Below are positions 5,262 to 7,025 of a stretch of DNA of 7,025 nt, one piece after another; positions within the stretch are counted from its first letter, which is position 1; each line of letters starts with the position of its first letter. The DNA is from an uncultured Planctomycetaceae bacterium. GTDB taxonomy: Bacteria; Planctomycetota; Planctomycetia; Pirellulales; Pirellulaceae. Location: assembly GCA_937904535.1 (NCBI GenBank), contig CALELC010000411.1, positions 1 to 7,025 of the forward strand, given 5' to 3'. The translations under genes and the position numbers were made by a program. Under the pieces are notes generated by a model, which saw nothing but the letters and a program-made list of their open reading frames with translations, had not been told where the DNA came from and made no database searches.

Positions 5262-7025
5262 ATGCGATTTTCGCACTTTTTCATTGAGCGACCGATCTTT
5301 GCGACCGTGCTAGCGCTGCTGATCGTACTGGTCGGCAGCCTCGCCTACGTCGCGCTGCCGGTGTCGCAGTATCCTGAAATCGCTCTGCCAACAGTGGTTG
5401 TGAGCGCGAACTACCCTGGAGCGACACCGGAGACGATCGCAGCTACGGTCGCTGCACCGATCGAGCAGGAAATCAACGGCGTCGAAAACATGCTCTACAT
5501 GTCGTCGCAGTCGACGGCCAGTGGGGCGATGCAGTTGACGGTGACGTTCGCCCTTGGGACCGACCTCGATGCCGCCCAGGTGCTCGTGCAAAACCGGGTG
5601 GCGATCGCCGAACCGCGGTTGCCGGCTGAAGTGCGACAGATGGGTGTCACCACCCGCAAAAGTTCGCCCGACTTGCTGATGGTGGTCAACCTGATTTCGC
5701 CAGACGCCAGCCGCGATCAGCTGTACATCAGCAATTACGCCAACTTGCAGATCCGCGATCAGCTCGCTCGGCTCGACGGGGTCGGCAACGTGCAGGTATT
5801 CGGCAGCCGCGAATACAGCATGCGAGTTTGGCTGGACTCCGACCGAGTCGCGTCGCTGGATCTGACCGCGGGCGACGTGGTGGCAGCGCTGCGCGAACAG
5901 AACTTGCAGGTCGCCGCCGGGGTGATCGGGCAACAACCGCTCGATTCCGAAACGGCGTTTCAGCTCAACGTCAGCGCTCAGGGTCGTCTGACGACGGCCG
6001 ATGAGTTCGCGGAGATCATCATCAAACGCGGCCGTGACGGACAGTTGGTGCGAGTTAAGGACGTGGGCCGGGTGGAGTTGGGAGCGGTTGACTATTCGTC
6101 GATCAGCTACCTGGATGGCGATAACTCGGCGGGTTTAGGCATTTTCCAACGTCCGGGCTCCAACGCGGTCGGCACTGCCCAGGGGATCCTCTCCAAGATG
6201 GAGGAATTGAGCAAAAACTTCCCACCGGGCTTGGAATATCGCATCTACTACAACCCCACGGCTTACGTGGAAGCGTCGATCTCGGCGGTGTACCACACCT
6301 TGTTCGAGGCCGCGGTGTTGGTGGTGTTAGTGGTCTTCGTGTTCTTGCAGACGTGGCGGGCCACTTTGATTCCGCTGGTCGCAATTCCGGTGTCGTTGAT
6401 CGGCACCTTTGCGGTCATGCAAGCGATCGGTTTTTCACTCAACAACCTGTCGTTGTTCGGGATCGTGCTGGCGATCGGGATCGTCGTCGACGACGCGATC
6501 GTGGTGGTAGAAAACGTTGAACGGCTGATGTCCGAGGGGCTATCCCCCCGCGAGGCATCGCACAAAACGATCGATGAAGTCGGTTCCGCGGTGATCGCGA
6601 TGACCGTCGTGCTGATCAGCGTGTTCGTGCCGACGGCGTTTCTGTCGGGAATCAGCGGTCAGTTCTACCGCCAATTCGCGTTGACGATTGCCGTGTCGAC
6701 CGCCATCTCCGGGTTTGTGTCGCTGACGCTGAGCCCCGCAATGTGTGCGTTGCTGTTGAAGTCAGAGCACGCCAAACCGAACGTGCTCGACCGGATCAGT
6801 GATTTTCTGTTCGGTTGGTTCTTCCGAGCATTCAATCGCGCGTTCAACTTCACCAGCGGGATCTATGCCGGGTTGGTCGCCCGCGTGCTGAGAATCTCGG
6901 TGGTCGCCTTGCTGGTCTATGTAGCGCTGCTGGGAGTGACCGGCTGGATGTTTGAGAAGGTTCCTGGCGGATTTATTCCGCCGCAGGACCAGGGTTATGC
7001 GATCGTCAGCATTCAGTTGCCGGGG
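5262..7025 (+). CDS. AcrB-like multidrug efflux RND transporter permease (HAE1 family), 3' end outside window
   Basis: Inner-membrane proton/drug antiporter and engine of the tripartite pump. The first 588 codons are present, slightly more than half of the usual ~1040 residues, with an open frame to the window edge. The N-terminus 'FFIERPIFATVLAL' (6-19) and 'LPVSQYPEIALPTV' (32-45) match AcrB closely. The porter domain includes 'YPGATPETI' and 'EINGVENMLYMSS'. TM2 begins near L347, 'ATLIPLVAIPVSLIGTFA' spans 367-384, and TM4 carries the proton-relay aspartates D410 and D411 in 'GIVVDDAIVVVENVER' (D407/D408 in AcrB). TM5 and TM6 follow, then a cytoplasmic helix, TM7, and the start of the second porter half, 'GGFIPPQDQG' (569-578). 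The binding-pocket Phe equivalent to AcrB F178 is kept (F180), while the F136 equivalent is Leu138. The start is ATG 5262, with only a weak GGGA upstream. Expected to work with the adaptor upstream and the nearby channel. Substrates cannot be deduced. Confidence 0.95.
   Translation, partial: MRFSHFFIERPIFATVLALLIVLVGSLAYVALPVSQYPEIALPTVVVSANYPGATPETIAATVAAPIEQEINGVENMLYMSSQSTASGAMQLTVTFALGTDLDAAQVLVQNRVAIAEPRLPAEVRQMGVTTRKSSPDLLMVVNLISPDASRDQLYISNYANLQIRDQLARLDGVGNVQVFGSREYSMRVWLDSDRVASLDLTAGDVVAALREQNLQVAAGVIGQQPLDSETAFQLNVSAQGRLTTADEFAEIIIKRGRDGQLVRVKDVGRVELGAVDYSSISYLDGDNSAGLGIFQRPGSNAVGTAQGILSKMEELSKNFPPGLEYRIYYNPTAYVEASISAVYHTLFEAAVLVVLVVFVFLQTWRATLIPLVAIPVSLIGTFAVMQAIGFSLNNLSLFGIVLAIGIVVDDAIVVVENVERLMSEGLSPREASHKTIDEVGSAVIAMTVVLISVFVPTAFLSGISGQFYRQFALTIAVSTAISGFVSLTLSPAMCALLLKSEHAKPNVLDRISDFLFGWFFRAFNRAFNFTSGIYAGLVARVLRISVVALLVYVALLGVTGWMFEKVPGGFIPPQDQGYAIVSIQLPG

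Noticed and set aside
5310..5936. 208-codon minus-strand open frame inside the RND pump gene
   Set aside because: It is antisense to unmistakable AcrB-like coding sequence, and the product looks like a composition artefact.
1..7025. CRISPR arrays, tRNA/rRNA genes, insertion sequences, phage or defence genes
   Set aside because: No regularly spaced repeats, tRNA-like folds, transposase motifs or terminal inverted repeats were seen. Every substantial open frame on the supported strands belongs to the DUF6580 and efflux genes.

Overview
The window looks like chromosomal DNA from a GC-rich Gram-negative bacterium, most likely a planctomycete of the Rhodopirellula/Pirellulaceae type. This is inferred from three things: the style of the long TolC-like protein (a 'QPLMRGAGTEFNRIAGP' strand motif and a Pro/Glu-rich tail), the scarcity of good Shine-Dalgarno sequences, and the DUF6580 neighbour. 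There was no database search behind it.

Layout. Positions 1-74 hold two small hairpins of a leader whose upstream part lies outside the window. At 75-626 (+) is a small multi-pass membrane protein of the DUF6580 putative-transport family. A 191-bp gap follows, G/T-rich in the middle and ending in a strong stem-loop that stops 2 nt before the next start codon. At 818-2929 (+) is a TolC/OprM-type outer-membrane efflux lipoprotein with an unusual C-terminal tail. It runs convergently, across a 36-bp gap, into a TetR/AcrR-family repressor with an AefR-like C-terminus at 2966-3583 (-). The 235-bp divergent intergenic region holds a near-perfect 25-bp palindrome (3640-3664) that overlaps a candidate promoter. 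It is followed by a periplasmic adaptor lipoprotein (3819-5168, +), a 93-bp spacer with a nested hairpin, and the first 588 codons of an AcrB-like (HAE1) RND pump (5262-7025, +, cut by the window end).

How it works together. Outer-membrane channel, adaptor and inner-membrane RND pump are the three parts of a proton-driven tripartite drug/solvent efflux system. The divergently transcribed TetR protein is the obvious candidate to repress the adaptor-pump operon, and probably itself, through the palindrome. Both adaptor and channel carry lipoboxes. The DUF6580 protein may be a membrane transport component, but nothing in the sequence ties it functionally to the efflux system beyond adjacency and orientation.

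Overall this is a recognisable regulated RND efflux locus. I found no evidence of a wholly new system. The points most worth a second look are regulatory: the palindromic operator/promoter overlap, the stem-loop blocking the channel gene's translation start, and the hairpin between adaptor and pump. Protein oddities are the channel's C-terminal tail and a run of five near-identical heptads in the adaptor.
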